64,000 bases of DNA, taken from positions 124,001-188,000 of the forward strand of contig JAIVAN010000003.1 of assembly GCA_020171895.1 (NCBI GenBank), given 5' to 3'. Both the position numbers and the translations under genes were made by a program. How positions within the stretch are numbered: position 1 is the first letter of the stretch; each line of letters begins with the position of its first letter. The notes under the pieces were generated by a model that made no database searches, was not told the origin of the DNA, and worked only from the letters and a program-made list of their open reading frames with translations. Below are positions 7,520 to 16,888 of this stretch, piece after piece. This DNA comes from Bacillus timonensis (GTDB taxonomy: Bacteria; Bacillota; Bacilli; Bacillales; Bacillaceae_L).

Positions 7520-9637
7520 ATGGATCCGGTTGAAAATAGAGAAGCCTTATTTAATCATCCAAATCATTATAATAACCGTGAATTAAGCTGGTTAGCTTTT
7601 AATGAACGTGTACTTTCTGAGGTTGTAAATAATAAAAATCCATTGTTAGAACGTTTTAAGTTTTTGAGCATTTTCAGTTCAAATTTAGATGAATTCTTTA
7701 TGGTACGAGTAGCAGGTCTAAAAGATCAAGTGAAGGCAGGCTATAATAAAAAAGAAAATAAGGCAGGATTAACAGCAAAGGAACAGTTGGAAAAGATTTC
7801 ACAAAGAACGCACGAATTAGTCGATCTTCAATACAAGTCACTGCAAAATGAGTTGCAGCCATTATTAAGCGAGCAAAAAGTGAATATGATCACTTGTTTA
7901 AATTTACTCTCAGAAACGCAAGAAAGGTATATTCATAGAATTTTTTCAGAGCAAATCTTTCCGGTCCTTACTCCTATGGGATTTGACTCATATCGTCCCT
8001 TTCCGATGCTTCTTAACAAAAGCTTAAATTTGGCGATTGTAATAACAGATAACAACTCCAACAAACCGGAAGAAAAGTTTGCGATTGTTCAAGTACCCTC
8101 ACTTATTGACAGGATGATTTCAATTCCTTCTACAGATGGAAATCATACATTCGTATTTCTAGAGGATGTTATTACCTACTTTATTAATCAACTATTTAAT
8201 GGATTTCACGTGAAATCAGTAACTCCATTTCGCATTACACGAAATGCTGACATGACAATACATGAGGATGGTGCAAGAGATTTATTAAAGGTGATTGAAG
8301 AAGAATTAGAAAAAAGAAAATGGGGGGCAGCAGTAAGACTAGAAGTAATTGATAAACAAATTGACCCGGTCATATTAAAGATTCTATTAAAGGAACTAGA
8401 ACTCTATGAAAAAGATGTATATCGAGTTGAAGGCCCATTAGATTTAACTTGTTTTTTCCCATTTTATCAAGAACTATCCAAGCAATATGAAGACTTAATT
8501 TACGATTCCCTTATACCCCAGCCTCCAAAAGACCTCAATTCAATGGAAGATATTTTTGAAAAAGTATCAAAACAAGATCTATTATTTCATCACCCGTATG
8601 AATCCTTTAAACCCGTCATTGAATTTATCTCAAAAGCAGCAAGTGATCCAAATGTGTTAGCAATCAAACAAACTTTATATCGAGTAAGTGGGAATTCACC
8701 AATCATCAAAGAATTGAAAAAAGCGGCAGAAAATGGAAAACAAGTAACGGTTTTATTAGAGCTAAAAGCACGATTTGATGAAGAAAACAATGTACAATGG
8801 GCAAAAGAGTTAGAAAAATCAGGATGCCATGTTATTTATGGGAAGTATTATTTAAAGACCCATAGTAAAATTACATTGGTCGTTAGGCGCAAAGAGGATA
8901 AGATCGAACGGTTTGTCCACCTAGGAACTGGAAATTATAATGATGTCACAGCAAAGATATATACGGATATGAGTTTTATGACTTCAAAAGAGAAGTTTGG
9001 AATAGATGCCACAAACTACTTTAACTTTCTTAGTGGGTACAATGATAAGCCCCATTTTCACTATTTATCAATAGCGCCATTCAATCTTAGGAACAAGTTG
9101 ATTGAACTTATAGAGACTGAAATGGAGTTTCATAAAATATATGGAAATGGAAGAATTATGGCAAAAATGAACTCACTAACAGATAAGAAACTCATCATTA
9201 AACTTTACGAGGCATCAATGTGCGGTGTGAAAATTGATTTAATTGTTCGAGGGATTTGTTGTTTAAGACCTGGAATAAAAGGATTGAGTGAGAATATACG
9301 AGTTATTAGTATTGTGGGTAGGTTTTTAGAACATAGTCGAATCTATAGCTTTTTTCATAACGGAGAAAATAAAATCTTCTTATCTTCAGCCGATTTGATG
9401 ACGAGAAATATGGATAGAAGATTAGAACTATTGTTTCCCATTTTAGAAGAAGACTTAAAGAAAAGGGTATATGATATCCTTTCTGTTCAACTAAGTGACA
9501 ATGTAAATGCAAGAGAACAAGATTGTAATGGAGATTATCACTATGTAAAGAAAGAGTCACATACAGAATTAATCGACAGCCAAAAAATCTTCTTTGAAAA
9601 TGCATATAAACGATTAGAGGAAGACGAAGAGGAATAA
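7520..9637 (+). CDS. ppk1: Polyphosphate kinase 1
   Basis: The 705-residue length is normal for PPK1. The N-domain starts at RELSWLAFNERVL, then comes the head domain, and then two phospholipase-D-like catalytic domains. The autophosphorylated His motif KTHSKI and the second motif LEHSRIYSF are both present, together with the VHLGTGNYN and YTDMSFMT segments. It reversibly transfers the gamma phosphate of ATP to polyphosphate. ATG at 7520 with a GAGAGGAAAA site is chosen over the in-frame GTG at 7478. With the adjacent ppx gene it sets the cell polyphosphate level. A strong terminator follows. Confidence 0.95.
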   Translation: MDPVENREALFNHPNHYNNRELSWLAFNERVLSEVVNNKNPLLERFKFLSIFSSNLDEFFMVRVAGLKDQVKAGYNKKENKAGLTAKEQLEKISQRTHELVDLQYKSLQNELQPLLSEQKVNMITCLNLLSETQERYIHRIFSEQIFPVLTPMGFDSYRPFPMLLNKSLNLAIVITDNNSNKPEEKFAIVQVPSLIDRMISIPSTDGNHTFVFLEDVITYFINQLFNGFHVKSVTPFRITRNADMTIHEDGARDLLKVIEEELEKRKWGAAVRLEVIDKQIDPVILKILLKELELYEKDVYRVEGPLDLTCFFPFYQELSKQYEDLIYDSLIPQPPKDLNSMEDIFEKVSKQDLLFHHPYESFKPVIEFISKAASDPNVLAIKQTLYRVSGNSPIIKELKKAAENGKQVTVLLELKARFDEENNVQWAKELEKSGCHVIYGKYYLKTHSKITLVVRRKEDKIERFVHLGTGNYNDVTAKIYTDMSFMTSKEKFGIDATNYFNFLSGYNDKPHFHYLSIAPFNLRNKLIELIETEMEFHKIYGNGRIMAKMNSLTDKKLIIKLYEASMCGVKIDLIVRGICCLRPGIKGLSENIRVISIVGRFLEHSRIYSFFHNGENKIFLSSADLMTRNMDRRLELLFPILEEDLKKRVYDILSVQLSDNVNAREQDCNGDYHYVKKESHTELIDSQKIFFENAYKRLEEDEEE

Positions 9638-9668
9638 GAATAAACGATACTCAATGTTTTTATACAAA

Positions 9669-9701
9669 AAAAGAAGCCAAAACCTCAGGGCTTCTTTTTT
9701 T
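9669..9701. terminator. Bidirectional terminator between ppk and the Gly/Tyr-rich gene
   Basis: The stem AAGAAGCC/GGCTTCTT has A-runs before it and a long T-run after it, so it can work on both strands of this convergent junction. Confidence 0.85.
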
Positions 9702-9743
9702 ATTAGTATTTAAAACGTTTGTGAATGTGCTAAAATTTAAGAG

Positions 9744-9974
9744 TTAATATCCATACGGACCATAACCAGGTCCACCGTAAGGATAACCATATCCTCCATA
9801 AGGGTATCCACCATAATATGGGCCAGGTCCATAATATGGCCCATAATAAGGACCGTAACCATAATATCCTTTACCACCAAATAAAAATGGACTTACAGCT
9901 AAACCTGCTAAAAATGGTAAAAATGGAAACCTTCCACCACCATGATGATGTTTATAACTTCTAATTGGATACAT
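9744..9974 (-). CDS. Small Gly/Tyr/Pro-rich protein, possibly spore- or surface-associated
   Basis: The 76-residue protein starts with a short basic segment (RSYKHHHGGGR). A hydrophobic stretch follows (FPFLPFLAGLAVSPFLFGG, about 16-34), and then about 40 residues built only from Gly, Tyr and Pro in GYGPYYG-like repeats. The ribosome site AAGGAGGT is strong, so it is very probably expressed. I know no catalytic family for it. Such low-complexity tyrosine-rich proteins often occur in spore coats or envelopes. A weak sigma-E/K-like -10 (CATAAAAT at 10006-10013, minus strand) lies upstream. The function is unknown. Confidence 0.65.
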   Translation of the reverse strand: MYPIRSYKHHHGGGRFPFLPFLAGLAVSPFLFGGKGYYGYGPYYGPYYGPGPYYGGYPYGGYGYPYGGPGYGPYGY

Positions 9975-10081
9975 TACTTTACCTCCTTCATATGTGTATC
10001 GGTATATTTTATGGGAGAATGTCTAATTATGAGCCTGTCTGACACGAATGGTGTATAGAGTGTACCTAGCCCATTTTACTA

Positions 10082-10341
10082 GGTAGCCTTTCATGCAATT
10101 AAGAATTTGCACCATGAAAGATCAAAATGTTAACTGAATTTTTACGTTTATAGAATGTTGGCCATTAGTAATTCTTTCGTGTTAACCGGAGTGGAAGGAC
10201 CGAGACTCCTACGGGAAATGCGCCGGGCCCCGGACCCCACAGGCTAAAGGCCGAGGAGGCTCAAGTGGCGCCCCGTGGAAAGCGAGAGTCCTGTAACGTA
10301 GGTTAACACCCCATATTCAGAATTGTATTTTCAGGGTAGCC
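10082..10341. repeat. GC-rich intergenic repeat, copy A
   Basis: The core runs 10179-10309, from GTGTTAACCG to GGTTAACAC. These ends are inverted repeats of each other. Inside are the shared blocks GGACCGAGACTCCT, CCCCACAGGC, GCCGAGGAGGCTC and GGAAAGCGAG. Conserved AT-rich flanks (TTTGCACCATG on the left, TATTTTCAGGGTAGCC on the right) are also shared with the other copies. Its high GC contrasts with the neighbourhood. It fills most of the 447-nt gap between 9975 and 10421 and has no coding potential that I trust. Confidence 0.85.
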
Positions 10342-10421
10342 TTTTTAAATGCTTTTCCAATTTTTTTGGCAAGCGGCTGGATCGTCCATAGTTGTTTAGA
10401 AAGAAGTAGGGGGAAATAAAC

Positions 10422-10799
10422 GTGGATGGAAAAAACCTTTTATTGATTGGAATAGGAGGAGCAAGTGGTGCAGCTTGTCGTTATCTTGTAGGACAAGCCC
10501 TAACCACCCAATTTCCTTACGAAACAATGATTGTAAATATTGTTGGATGCTTATTACTTGGCTTATTTTCAACGATTTTTAACGTAGTGGGAACCAATCA
10601 TTACATAAAAAATGGAGTAACAATTGGTTTTTGCGGAAGCTTTACAACAATGTCTACGTTTGCTGCTGATGTATATATTCTAGAATACAACATGCTTCCA
10701 TTATATATTGTAGGAAGTGTAGGAATTGGTCTTGCTGCTTCCTACCTAGGTGAATTACTAGCGAAAATGCTCTTAAGGAAAGGTGGTTTCTCTACGTGA
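10422..10799 (+). CDS. crcB: Fluc/CrcB fluoride ion channel subunit 1
   Basis: This 125-residue membrane protein has four predicted helices. It carries the CrcB hallmarks: GGASGAACRYLVG at the start, the helix-2 segment IVNIVGCLLLG with the conserved Asn, and GFCGSFTTMSTF in helix 3 with the polar Phe-box track. Fluc channels expel fluoride and work as antiparallel dimers. Bacilli often carry two complementary subunits, as here. The start is GTG at 10422 behind GTAGGGGG. It overlaps the second subunit by 4 nt. I saw no fluoride riboswitch in the upstream repeat region. Confidence 0.93.
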   Translation: MDGKNLLLIGIGGASGAACRYLVGQALTTQFPYETMIVNIVGCLLLGLFSTIFNVVGTNHYIKNGVTIGFCGSFTTMSTFAADVYILEYNMLPLYIVGSVGIGLAASYLGELLAKMLLRKGGFST

Positions 10800-11152
10800 T
10801 GCTGTTTGGAGTAGCAATTGGAGGTTTCCTTGGAGCCATTTCAAGGTATAGCCTTGGCAAGGCGTTATTAAAATTTACATCTAAATCGAGGCTGCCTTTA
10901 TCGATTTTACTTATTAATTTAATGGGTTCCTTTTTTCTAGGTGTACTATTATCTGTAGACGATATACAAGGTGAACAGTTTTTGGCACTAGCAGCTGTCG
11001 GTTTCTTAGGGTCGTTTACGACATTTTCAACGTTTAGTATGGAAACATTAGGACTTATTAAGCAAGGAACGATCGGATTCGCAGTTATTTATCTCTTTCT
11101 TACAATAGTAGGGAGTCTTCTTTTCTTTCATTTAGGAGCAGTCGCTTTTTGA
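10796..11152 (+). CDS. crcB: Fluc/CrcB fluoride ion channel subunit 2
   Basis: The 118-residue second Fluc subunit also has four helices. Motifs are GGFLGAISRYSLGK, LLINLMGSFFLG and GFLGSFTTFSTFSMET. It probably pairs with the first subunit in an antiparallel heterodimer, as heterodimeric two-gene Fluc systems do. The start is GTG at 10796, or ATG at 10799; both overlap the stop of the first gene, so translation is coupled. The short operon ends before a GGDEF-EAL gene 110 nt downstream. Confidence 0.93.
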   Translation: MMLFGVAIGGFLGAISRYSLGKALLKFTSKSRLPLSILLINLMGSFFLGVLLSVDDIQGEQFLALAAVGFLGSFTTFSTFSMETLGLIKQGTIGFAVIYLFLTIVGSLLFFHLGAVAF

Positions 11153-11262
11153 TTTTTATACCATTGCCATTTTATGGACATAGTAAGAACAAATCATTCT
11201 ATAAAAGGAATAGTTTAGTTCAAACAATGAAAAAAAGAGTTTAATCATATAGGGATGATATT

Positions 11263-13374
11263 ATGGATGAAATTACGAAAATTCTACATATTGATGGAAA
11301 TGAAGAAGAGCAACGTAATAAGATTGAACAAATCATGTGTCAAATTCTATTAAAACATGTGACAGATTTAATTTATGTGATGAAAGTTGAGTCGGGACCA
11401 ATCTTCAGCTATTTATTTATGAATGAAATGGCAATTAACCAAACAAAAGTTTCACCAACATATTTAGGGAAAACACTTCAAGCGGCTTTGGACAAATCAC
11501 TGGCTACTCATCTGCAGCATCATTATGAATTTGTTGTGAAACATAAAGATACACACACCTTTCAAGATAAAGTTACATTACCAAATGGTGAAGAAATCTA
11601 TGGCGAATCGATTTTAACACCAATAATAGATGAACATAATCAAGTTAAATATATTGTAAGTATTACACGCGATATCTCAAAAAGTGTTCTGGAGAAACAG
11701 AGGCTGCTTGAAAGTGAACAACGCTACAAATCTTTAGTAGACCAAAACTTAGATGCGGTTTTATCAGTTGATGAGAATGGAGTAATTTTGAATGTAAATG
11801 AGTCAACTTGTTCATTAATCGGTTGGGATACAATTGATTTAGTAGATTCATTAATTTTTTCAATATTCCACGCCCATGAAAAGACTGCTTTTGAATTAAT
11901 ATTTGCAGAAACACTAAAAGGTTTTCCGCAAGAAAAGATAGGTCTAAGTATTCACCATAAAAATGGGAATGAAATCATTGGTCATGTAAAGACAATCCCG
12001 ATTGTGATTGATAATAGGGTGGTAGGTATTTATCTCATTGTTAAGGATATCACTGATCAACAAAAGTTAGATGAAATGCTTAAGTTTATGGCGTTTCATG
12101 ATCATTTAACTGGACTACCTAATCGAAGTTCTTTACGTGAAAACTTGATGAAATCCATTAAAAGTGCAAAAGAGAAAAACGAAAAGGTTGCGTTAATGTA
12201 TATTGACTTAGACCGCTTTAAATTTTTAAATGATTCTCTAGGACATAATATGGGAGATGTTCTTCTAAAGGATGTTGCCATACGTCTTTCCAACATTGAG
12301 GATGATGTCTATTCTGTTTATCGTCAAGGTGGGGATGAATTTATTGTATTACTAAAATCCGCAAGTAGAGTAAAAGCGACTACCTATGCTACTAGAATCC
12401 TTGAAGAGATAAGTAGGCCATTTATCCTTGATGGTGAGGAGTATTATATTTCAGGTAGTTTAGGTATTAGCCTATTTCCAAATGACGGTGAAGATATAGA
12501 AACGTTGATCAAATGTGCTGATACTGCTCTTTACAGGGTAAAGGAAAGAGGACGAGGTCATTTTCAATTTTATTCCAAAGATATGCATGCGGGCTCGTCA
12601 TATGCGATGACATTAGAGACCGGTTTACGGACGGCTATTGAAAGAAATGAACTTCAACTTTACTTTCAGCCACAAATTGATTTAAACACTAGGCAAACCA
12701 CTAGCTTTGAGGCATTGTTAAGGTGGAATCACCCTACATTGGGATTTGTATCTCCAGGAGAGTTTATTCCAATAGCTGAAGAAACAGGAATCATCATCTC
12801 AATAGGGGAATGGGTAATCAAAGAAGTCTGTGAAAGAATGAGAGAATGGAATTCACAAAACTATCAGCCAGTAACGATTGCTGTTAATCTCTCACCTAAA
12901 CAATTTTTACAAGCAAATATATTAGAAGTCATTCAAAGTGAAATGGAGAGAAATGGTATACAACCTTCAACCTTAGAATTTGAAATTACGGAAGGCTCAA
13001 TGCAAGATTCAAAAGAAGCCCTTGATGTGCTTAATCGATTAAAAGAAGTAGGGGTTGGGATTGCTGTTGATGATTTTGGAACAGGTTTTTCTTCATTAAG
13101 TCATTTGCAGCATTTTCCAATTGATACATTGAAGATTGATCAGTCATTTGTTCGAGAGGTACTAAGCGATAAAAAAAATGCGGCTATCACCACTACGATT
13201 ATCCATCTTGCTCAAAGCTTAGGGCTAACCGTTACAGCAGAAGGAATCGAAACGAAGGAACAGCTAGTCTTTTTTGAAAAAATGAAGTGTGATAAAGCAC
13301 AAGGATTCTATTTTAGCAAGCCATTACCTGAAAAGGAAATGATCGACCGTTACTTCAAGCGAAAAACCGTGTGA
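11263..13374 (+). CDS. PAS-GGDEF-EAL cyclic-di-GMP turnover protein
   Basis: This 703-residue soluble protein has two PAS-like sensor domains (about 20-138, with a C-terminal cap, and 150-265). A GGDEF domain follows with an intact RQGGDEF at 354-360, then an EAL domain (EALLRW at 483, VAVDDFGTGFSSL, TAEGIE). Both catalytic signatures are complete, so it could make and degrade c-di-GMP. The RxxD inhibitory site ahead of GGDEF is absent. There is no membrane segment, so it responds to a cytosolic signal, possibly redox or a small ligand. The ATG at 11263 has only a weak ribosome site (GGGATGAT). It converges on adeC. Confidence 0.9.
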   Translation: MDEITKILHIDGNEEEQRNKIEQIMCQILLKHVTDLIYVMKVESGPIFSYLFMNEMAINQTKVSPTYLGKTLQAALDKSLATHLQHHYEFVVKHKDTHTFQDKVTLPNGEEIYGESILTPIIDEHNQVKYIVSITRDISKSVLEKQRLLESEQRYKSLVDQNLDAVLSVDENGVILNVNESTCSLIGWDTIDLVDSLIFSIFHAHEKTAFELIFAETLKGFPQEKIGLSIHHKNGNEIIGHVKTIPIVIDNRVVGIYLIVKDITDQQKLDEMLKFMAFHDHLTGLPNRSSLRENLMKSIKSAKEKNEKVALMYIDLDRFKFLNDSLGHNMGDVLLKDVAIRLSNIEDDVYSVYRQGGDEFIVLLKSASRVKATTYATRILEEISRPFILDGEEYYISGSLGISLFPNDGEDIETLIKCADTALYRVKERGRGHFQFYSKDMHAGSSYAMTLETGLRTAIERNELQLYFQPQIDLNTRQTTSFEALLRWNHPTLGFVSPGEFIPIAEETGIIISIGEWVIKEVCERMREWNSQNYQPVTIAVNLSPKQFLQANILEVIQSEMERNGIQPSTLEFEITEGSMQDSKEALDVLNRLKEVGVGIAVDDFGTGFSSLSHLQHFPIDTLKIDQSFVREVLSDKKNAAITTTIIHLAQSLGLTVTAEGIETKEQLVFFEKMKCDKAQGFYFSKPLPEKEMIDRYFKRKTV

Positions 13375-13391
13375 CCTCATCACACGGTTTT
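13363..13391. terminator. Bidirectional terminator shared by the GGDEF-EAL gene and adeC
   Basis: A perfect 12-bp stem AAAACCGTGTGA/TCACACGGTTTT with a 5-nt loop contains the stop codon of the plus gene and abuts that of adeC. It provides U-runs on both strands. Confidence 0.85.
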
Positions 13392-15125
13392 AGCATTTGA
13401 GATGTGGGTAAACAAAGTAACATCAAAAAGTCCGATGTCTGTTAATTTTATTTCGGGTATGACGGGTAGAGCTAAAAATGAAAGGGTTAAAAATGGATTA
13501 TAATCACCTTTAAAACCAATTGAATTTAGGCTATCATTTAGGTTTTTTAATTGAAGATTGACAGATGAATAATCTTGATCTGACATAAGACCGGCAATAG
13601 GCAGCGGAATAGAAGCGATACATTTTCCATCCTCTATTACGACTAACCCACCACGCTTTTGTTGAATGGTCTCAATCGCTACTAAAATATCTTTATCATT
13701 TGTTCCTGCAACAACAATATTATGAGAATCATGTGCAACAGTAGAGGCAATTGCTCCTTTTTGAAGTCCAAGTCCCTTTACAATTCCTGTCCCTACATTC
13801 CCAGTTAAATGATGTCGTTCGACAACGACTAGCTTCAACTGATCTTTGTTGGTAGATGGCATAAAACAATCATGAATGACATCCACTTCTTCTACCACTT
13901 TTTTCGTAACAATGCTATTTGGGATAATTTGAATGATATTTGCCTCGTTAGACGCTACCATGTTCACTTGAAGGTCATCCACTGTTATCGGTTTCATTCG
14001 TACGCTATCAATAATTTTCTTAATTGGTTGCACTCTATTGATTGAGAAAGGTAAACATTTTCCATCTTCTACAACCATTTTTCCTGCCTTTATAACAGAG
14101 TGAACCTGAACATTTTCTAACGATTCTAGTAGTAGAATATCCGCATCATAACCTGGAGCAATGGCCCCTTTATTTTTTAAACCAAAACATTCTGCTGCAT
14201 TTATTGTCGCGATTTGAAAAGCAATAAGAGGGTCTAATCCTTCTTCAATTGCAACTCGTACATTATAATCTATACTTCCTTCAGCAATTAAATCATCCAA
14301 ATGCTTATCATCTGTTACAAACAAACACCTTCGTGCATTCTTTTCATTCACTGCTTTTAACAATTGACGTAAATCCCTAGCAGCAGAGCCTTCTCGAAGC
14401 ATGACATACATACCGCGTAAAAGTCTTTCGTGAACCTCTTGTGCATGAATGCATTCATGATCGGTACGTATACCAGCTGTCATGTAGACGTTTAGTCCAA
14501 CTGTGTCCACACCTGCAGCATGACCATCGATACACAGTGATTTTTTTTGTGCGCTTATTATTTTTGAGAGCATGTGGTCACTTGCTTGATGTACAGACGG
14601 ATAATCCATTACTTCACCTAATCCGAGGACTCGTTTATGTTGGTAGAGTGGTTCTAAGTCATTAGCTGAAATTTTTGCGCCTGCATTTTCAAATGGTGTA
14701 GCAGGGACGCAAGAAGGTAGCATCATCAAGACATCCAATGGGATATCCTCTGATGAATCTAACATGAATTTAATACCATCAACACCGTTAACATTTCCAA
14801 TTTCATGCGGGTCAGCTATAACAGTAGTAACTCCATGTGGTAAAACAATCTTTGCAAATTCTGGTGGAGTTACCATTGAAGATTCAATGTGAACATGACC
14901 ATCAATAAATCCAGGACATACATATTTTCCCGCAGCATCAATGGTATCTACACCTTCATATTGACCTAATCCTATAATTTTCCCATCTTTTATCGCAACA
15001 TCTATACATGTGACGGTTTGATTAAAAACGTCAATGACTTTCCCATTTTTAATCACGAGATCAGCTATAGCTCTTTTGGAAGCCGCTTCTATGAGCTTTT
15101 GAAGTTGAATTTTATGATTGTTCAT
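13380..15125 (-). CDS. adeC: Adenine deaminase
   Basis: The 581-residue amidohydrolase converts adenine to hypoxanthine and ammonia. The metal-site motifs are complete: GHVHIESS (His77 and His79), ADPHEIGNV at 105, GEV at 170, DGHAAG with His202, DHE at 222 and VTDDKH near 267. The C-terminal adenine-deaminase domain (VAHDSHNI) is also present. It is the last gene of a leftward operon with a purine permease and xanthine dehydrogenase, so adenine is fed to hypoxanthine and then xanthine. A second, altered paralogue lies at 29738-31549 in the microcompartment operon. Confidence 0.94.
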   Translation of the reverse strand: MNNHKIQLQKLIEAASKRAIADLVIKNGKVIDVFNQTVTCIDVAIKDGKIIGLGQYEGVDTIDAAGKYVCPGFIDGHVHIESSMVTPPEFAKIVLPHGVTTVIADPHEIGNVNGVDGIKFMLDSSEDIPLDVLMMLPSCVPATPFENAGAKISANDLEPLYQHKRVLGLGEVMDYPSVHQASDHMLSKIISAQKKSLCIDGHAAGVDTVGLNVYMTAGIRTDHECIHAQEVHERLLRGMYVMLREGSAARDLRQLLKAVNEKNARRCLFVTDDKHLDDLIAEGSIDYNVRVAIEEGLDPLIAFQIATINAAECFGLKNKGAIAPGYDADILLLESLENVQVHSVIKAGKMVVEDGKCLPFSINRVQPIKKIIDSVRMKPITVDDLQVNMVASNEANIIQIIPNSIVTKKVVEEVDVIHDCFMPSTNKDQLKLVVVERHHLTGNVGTGIVKGLGLQKGAIASTVAHDSHNIVVAGTNDKDILVAIETIQQKRGGLVVIEDGKCIASIPLPIAGLMSDQDYSSVNLQLKNLNDSLNSIGFKGDYNPFLTLSFLALPVIPEIKLTDIGLFDVTLFTHISNAKTV

Positions 15126-15152
15126 GCAAACACCTTTTCAATGAAGGATTTA

Positions 15153-16514
15153 TTAATGTCCACCCATGATGAAGTTAATAATAAATGCAATGCTAATGAA
15201 ATACATAATCCAATGAACTTGCTTATGCTTGCCTGTTAGAAGCTTTAACGCAGTATATGAAATAAATCCAAATGCTAGACCTTGTGCAATGCTAAAAGTT
15301 AATGGCATCAATAGAATAGTTAAGAACACTGGAATTACATCTGTAAAATCACTAAAGTCGATATTTTTTATTTCGTTTAACATCAATGCACCGACTAAAA
15401 TTAAGATTGGGGCTGTTGCAACAGATGGTATGAAATAGATGAGCGGTGCGAACACAAGCGCCAATAAGAAGAGAAATCCTACGGTTAAGGCTGTTAGACC
15501 TGTTCTTCCACCCTCTGAGATTCCAGTAGCATTCTCAATATAGGCATTCATGGCAGTACTACCGACAGTAGCACTTGCCATCGTTGCTACAGCATCAGCT
15601 TGTAATGCGCGATCTAAATTATCAATTTTCCCGTTTTCATCCATTAACCCAGCTTTTTTAGAAAGCCCAATTAAAGTCGCTAGGTTATCAAATAACTCAA
15701 CAATCGTGAATGAGAAGATAACTGAAATAATCCCGTAGGCAATAGCACCTTTTAGATCCATTGCTAAGAATGTTTCTGATAGGCTAGGTAAATCAAATGA
15801 AGCGATATCACTGATACCTTTTGGGAAATTAATAAATCCGACAAGCATAGCCACTACCGAAGTAACTAAAATACTGATTAATAATGAGCCTTTCACCTTT
15901 CTTGCCATTAATATGGAAGCTACGATTAGTCCAAATACTGCTAGTAGGGGACCTTTGGAAGTTAAGTCTCCCATCGTCACAAATGTTGCGTCACTAGCGA
16001 CAACTAATTCAGCATTCTTTAAGCCAATAAAGGCGATAAATAAACCTATCCCGACGCCTATGGCGGATTTTAAAACATTGGGGACACCGTCTACAATTTT
16101 TTGTCGAATCCCTGTAATGGTCAGTAATAAAAATGCAACACCAGATATAAATACAGCACCTAACGCTGTTTGCCAGCTTAGCCCCTGACCTAAAACGACG
16201 GTATATGCGAAAAATGCATTTAAACCCATTCCAGGTGCAATCGCAACTGGGAAGTTAGCCCATAATGCCATAATGATCGTTGCGAACACACTGGCATAAA
16301 TGGTCGCTGCAAGAGCTGCTTCTTTTGGAATTCCAGCATCAGAGAGAATAAGCGGATTAACAAAAATGATATAACTCATTGTTACGAAACTAGTGACTCC
16401 TGCTAATAACTCGGTTTTTACATTCGTCTTTCGTTCGGTTAATTTAAAAAACTTATCGAGAAAACCACTCTGATTGGACTGAGGCAACTGAGTTCCTTTG
16501 CTAGCATCGGACAT
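15153..16514 (-). CDS. AzgA-type purine permease (adenine/guanine/hypoxanthine)
   Basis: This 453-residue membrane protein has about 12-14 helices and belongs to the NCS2/AzgA group. It has TELLAGVTSFVTMSYIIFVNP at the N-terminus, the PGMGLNAFFAY motif in helix 3, and a C-terminal AQGLAFGFISY segment. Relatives (PbuG, PbuO) import hypoxanthine, guanine or adenine with protons. It sits 27 nt upstream of adeC and downstream of the XdhC-like genes in one operon, which points to uptake of purines for catabolism. The AAAGGAGG ribosome site is strong. The exact substrate is not readable. Confidence 0.9.
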   Translation of the reverse strand: MSDASKGTQLPQSNQSGFLDKFFKLTERKTNVKTELLAGVTSFVTMSYIIFVNPLILSDAGIPKEAALAATIYASVFATIIMALWANFPVAIAPGMGLNAFFAYTVVLGQGLSWQTALGAVFISGVAFLLLTITGIRQKIVDGVPNVLKSAIGVGIGLFIAFIGLKNAELVVASDATFVTMGDLTSKGPLLAVFGLIVASILMARKVKGSLLISILVTSVVAMLVGFINFPKGISDIASFDLPSLSETFLAMDLKGAIAYGIISVIFSFTIVELFDNLATLIGLSKKAGLMDENGKIDNLDRALQADAVATMASATVGSTAMNAYIENATGISEGGRTGLTALTVGFLFLLALVFAPLIYFIPSVATAPILILVGALMLNEIKNIDFSDFTDVIPVFLTILLMPLTFSIAQGLAFGFISYTALKLLTGKHKQVHWIMYFISIAFIINFIMGGH

Positions 16515-16570
16515 TTCATTTCCTCCTTTGGTTTCTGATTATTCTGAAAAAAATCTTCAAAAAAATAATC

Positions 16571-16888
16571 TCAAAGTATTGGTTCAATAAACACGTCAAA
16601 CTTACCACCACAAATGCCACCGTCTTCGTAAAATAATCCCTGTGTTAAATCAACATGATGCACAAGTGGGACTTGATACTCAATCACCTCTAATGCTTTT
16701 TCGATTACCTCAGCTTCGCCACAACCACCCCCAATCGTTCCTAAAATATCCCCATTTAAAAAAATAATCATTTTCGATGCTACGTTTCTTGGTGTAGAAC
16801 CTTTCGTTTTTATAATAGTAGCAATAGCTGCTGGGATACCGTCTTTTCGACATTCAACTGCTTTTTGTATAAGTTGAAGGTCATTCAT
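16571..16888 (-). CDS. XdhC/CoxI-family small protein (N-terminal domain only)
   Basis: This 105-residue protein equals the N-terminal XdhC_CoxI domain: AIATIIKTKGSTPRNVASKM and GTIGGGCGEAEVI with the conserved Cys. XdhC-type chaperones bind and sulfurate the molybdenum cofactor and insert it into xanthine dehydrogenase. Here the domain is on its own and starts at the base after the stop of the gene carrying the Rossmann half. The two together equal one normal XdhC such as B. subtilis PucA. This may be a true split gene rather than decay, since each part has its own start and ribosome site. Confidence 0.82.
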   Translation of the reverse strand: MNDLQLIQKAVECRKDGIPAAIATIIKTKGSTPRNVASKMIIFLNGDILGTIGGGCGEAEVIEKALEVIEYQVPLVHHVDLTQGLFYEDGGICGGKFDVFIEPIL

